DNA from: an uncultured Clostridia bacterium | Lineage (GTDB): Bacteria > Bacillota > Clostridia > TANB77 > CAG-508 | Length of the DNA: 5,991 nucleotides | Direction: 5' to 3' | NCBI GenBank assembly: GCA_934167135.1 | Contig: CAKPKI010000097.1 | Span: forward strand, 1-5,991 | Shown: positions 5,130 through 5,991 of the stretch, in pieces | How the letters are laid out: each line of letters opens with the position of its first letter | How positions within the stretch are numbered: position 1 is the stretch's first letter | The notes under the pieces: model-generated | The model's database searches: none | Told to the model about the DNA's origin: nothing | The model's input: only the letters and a program-made list of their open reading frames with translations | Translations under genes and position numbers: made by a program

Positions 5130-5991
5130 ATGGCAGTTACATTTGAAAGTTATGAAAGAAGAATAGACCAAATAAAACCAGTAATGGAAAAATACGGAAT
5201 AAAAGATTTTGAAGAAGCATTAAAAATATGCACAGACAAAGGATTTAATCCATACGAAATAGTAAAAGGAGTACAACCAATATGTTTTGAAAATGCAGCT
5301 TGGGCATATACATTAGGAGCTGCAATAGCAATAAAAAAAGGATGTACAAAAGCAGCAGATGCAGCAAAAGCAATTGGAGAAGGATTACAAGCATTCTGTA
5401 TTCCAGGTTCTGTTGCAGATGACAGAAAAGTAGGATTAGGACATGGAAACTTAGCATCAATGCTATTATCAGAAGATACAAAATGTTTTGCATTCTTAGC
5501 AGGACATGAAAGTTTTGCAGCAGCAGAAGGAGCTATTGGTATAGCAAAATCTGCAAATAAAGTAAGAAAAGAACCATTAAGAGTAATCTTAAATGGTTTA
5601 GGAAAAGATGCAGCACAAGTAATTTCAAGAATAAATGGATTTACATATGTAAAAACAGATTTCGACTTCTTTACTGGAAAAGTAAATGTAGTAGAAGAAA
5701 TTAAATACTCAGATGGTGAAAGAAGTCAAGTAAGATGCTACGGAGCTAATGATGTTAGAGAAGGTGTAGCAATAATGTGGATGGAAGATGTTGATGTATC
5801 TATTACAGGTAACTCTACAAATCCTACAAGATTCCAGCACCCAGTAGCAGGAACATATAAGAAAGAAAGATTAGAAGCAGGAAAGAAATACTTCTCAGTT
5901 GCTTCAGGTGGTGGTACAGGTAGAACACTTCATCCAGATAATATGGCTGCTGGACCAGCTTCATATGGTATGACAGATACAATGGGAAGAA
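5130..5991 (+). CDS. GGGtGRT-family protein (3' partial)
   Basis: The frame is open from ATG 5130 to the last base, giving 287 complete codons; from memory the family is about 330 residues, so roughly the last 45 are missing. The family's naming motif GGGTGRT is at residues 260-266, in a SGGGTGRTLHPDNMAAGP context. Other notable stretches are VKGVQPICFENAAWAYTLG (45-63), a glycine/histidine-rich GLGHGNLA (102-109), AGHESFAAAEGAIG (124-137), VILNGLGKDAAQVI (152-165) and TGNSTNPTRFQHP (226-238). Cys are at 34, 52, 72, 90, 119 and 203. No signal peptide or membrane helix is seen, so it is probably cytosolic. Its biochemical role is unknown to me. The neighbouring NifU-like gene, which I recall as a recurring partner, suggests work with iron-sulfur or related chemistry, but that is inference. 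All 13 visible Arg codons are AGA and the binding site is a perfect AGGAGG, both consistent with high expression. Confidence 0.93.
   Translation, partial: MAVTFESYERRIDQIKPVMEKYGIKDFEEALKICTDKGFNPYEIVKGVQPICFENAAWAYTLGAAIAIKKGCTKAADAAKAIGEGLQAFCIPGSVADDRKVGLGHGNLASMLLSEDTKCFAFLAGHESFAAAEGAIGIAKSANKVRKEPLRVILNGLGKDAAQVISRINGFTYVKTDFDFFTGKVNVVEEIKYSDGERSQVRCYGANDVREGVAIMWMEDVDVSITGNSTNPTRFQHPVAGTYKKERLEAGKKYFSVASGGGTGRTLHPDNMAAGPASYGMTDTMGR

Overview
The window is AT-rich DNA (roughly one third G+C by eye) with eight protein-coding genes, all on the + strand and packed almost end to end. TGA works as a stop, Trp is TGG, Arg is nearly always AGA, and strong AGGAGG-type ribosome binding sites are present. 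This fits a low-GC Bacillota, most likely a Clostridia-like anaerobe, and not a mollicute with a recoded TGA. The species cannot be named from the sequence.

Layout: (1) 2-628, a Nudix hydrolase of the isopentenyl-diphosphate-isomerase-like type. (2) 625-1182, a guanylate-kinase-fold protein with an altered GMP site. (3) 1179-1931, triosephosphate isomerase (tpiA). (4) 1968-3500, cofactor-independent phosphoglycerate mutase (gpmI). (5) 3513-4181, a YezG/DUF600-family (antitoxin/immunity-like) protein with a long charged tail. (6) 4196-4888, a divergent NifU/IscU-like iron-sulfur scaffold protein. (7) 4892-5095, a small protein with two membrane segments. (8) 5130-5991, a GGGtGRT-family protein that runs off the window end; its reading frame is open from the ATG at 5130 to the last base.

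Genes 1/2 and 2/3 overlap by 4 bases (ATGA). The other gaps are 36, 12, 14, 3 and 34 bases. I found no terminator hairpin, tRNA, rRNA, CRISPR array, mobile element or long repeat, and no gene-free stretch approaching 300 bases. The simplest reading is one long transcription unit, perhaps with weak internal promoters.

The best understood part is the glycolytic pair tpiA-gpmI. The usual companions gapA, pgk and eno are not in the window, although pgk or gapA could lie just upstream. The least understood parts are the scaffold-like protein with its GGGtGRT partner, which together look like an uncharacterised metal/sulfur-related module split here by a small membrane protein, the stand-alone YezG-like protein with no visible toxin, and the guanylate-kinase-like protein whose nucleotide acceptor has probably changed.
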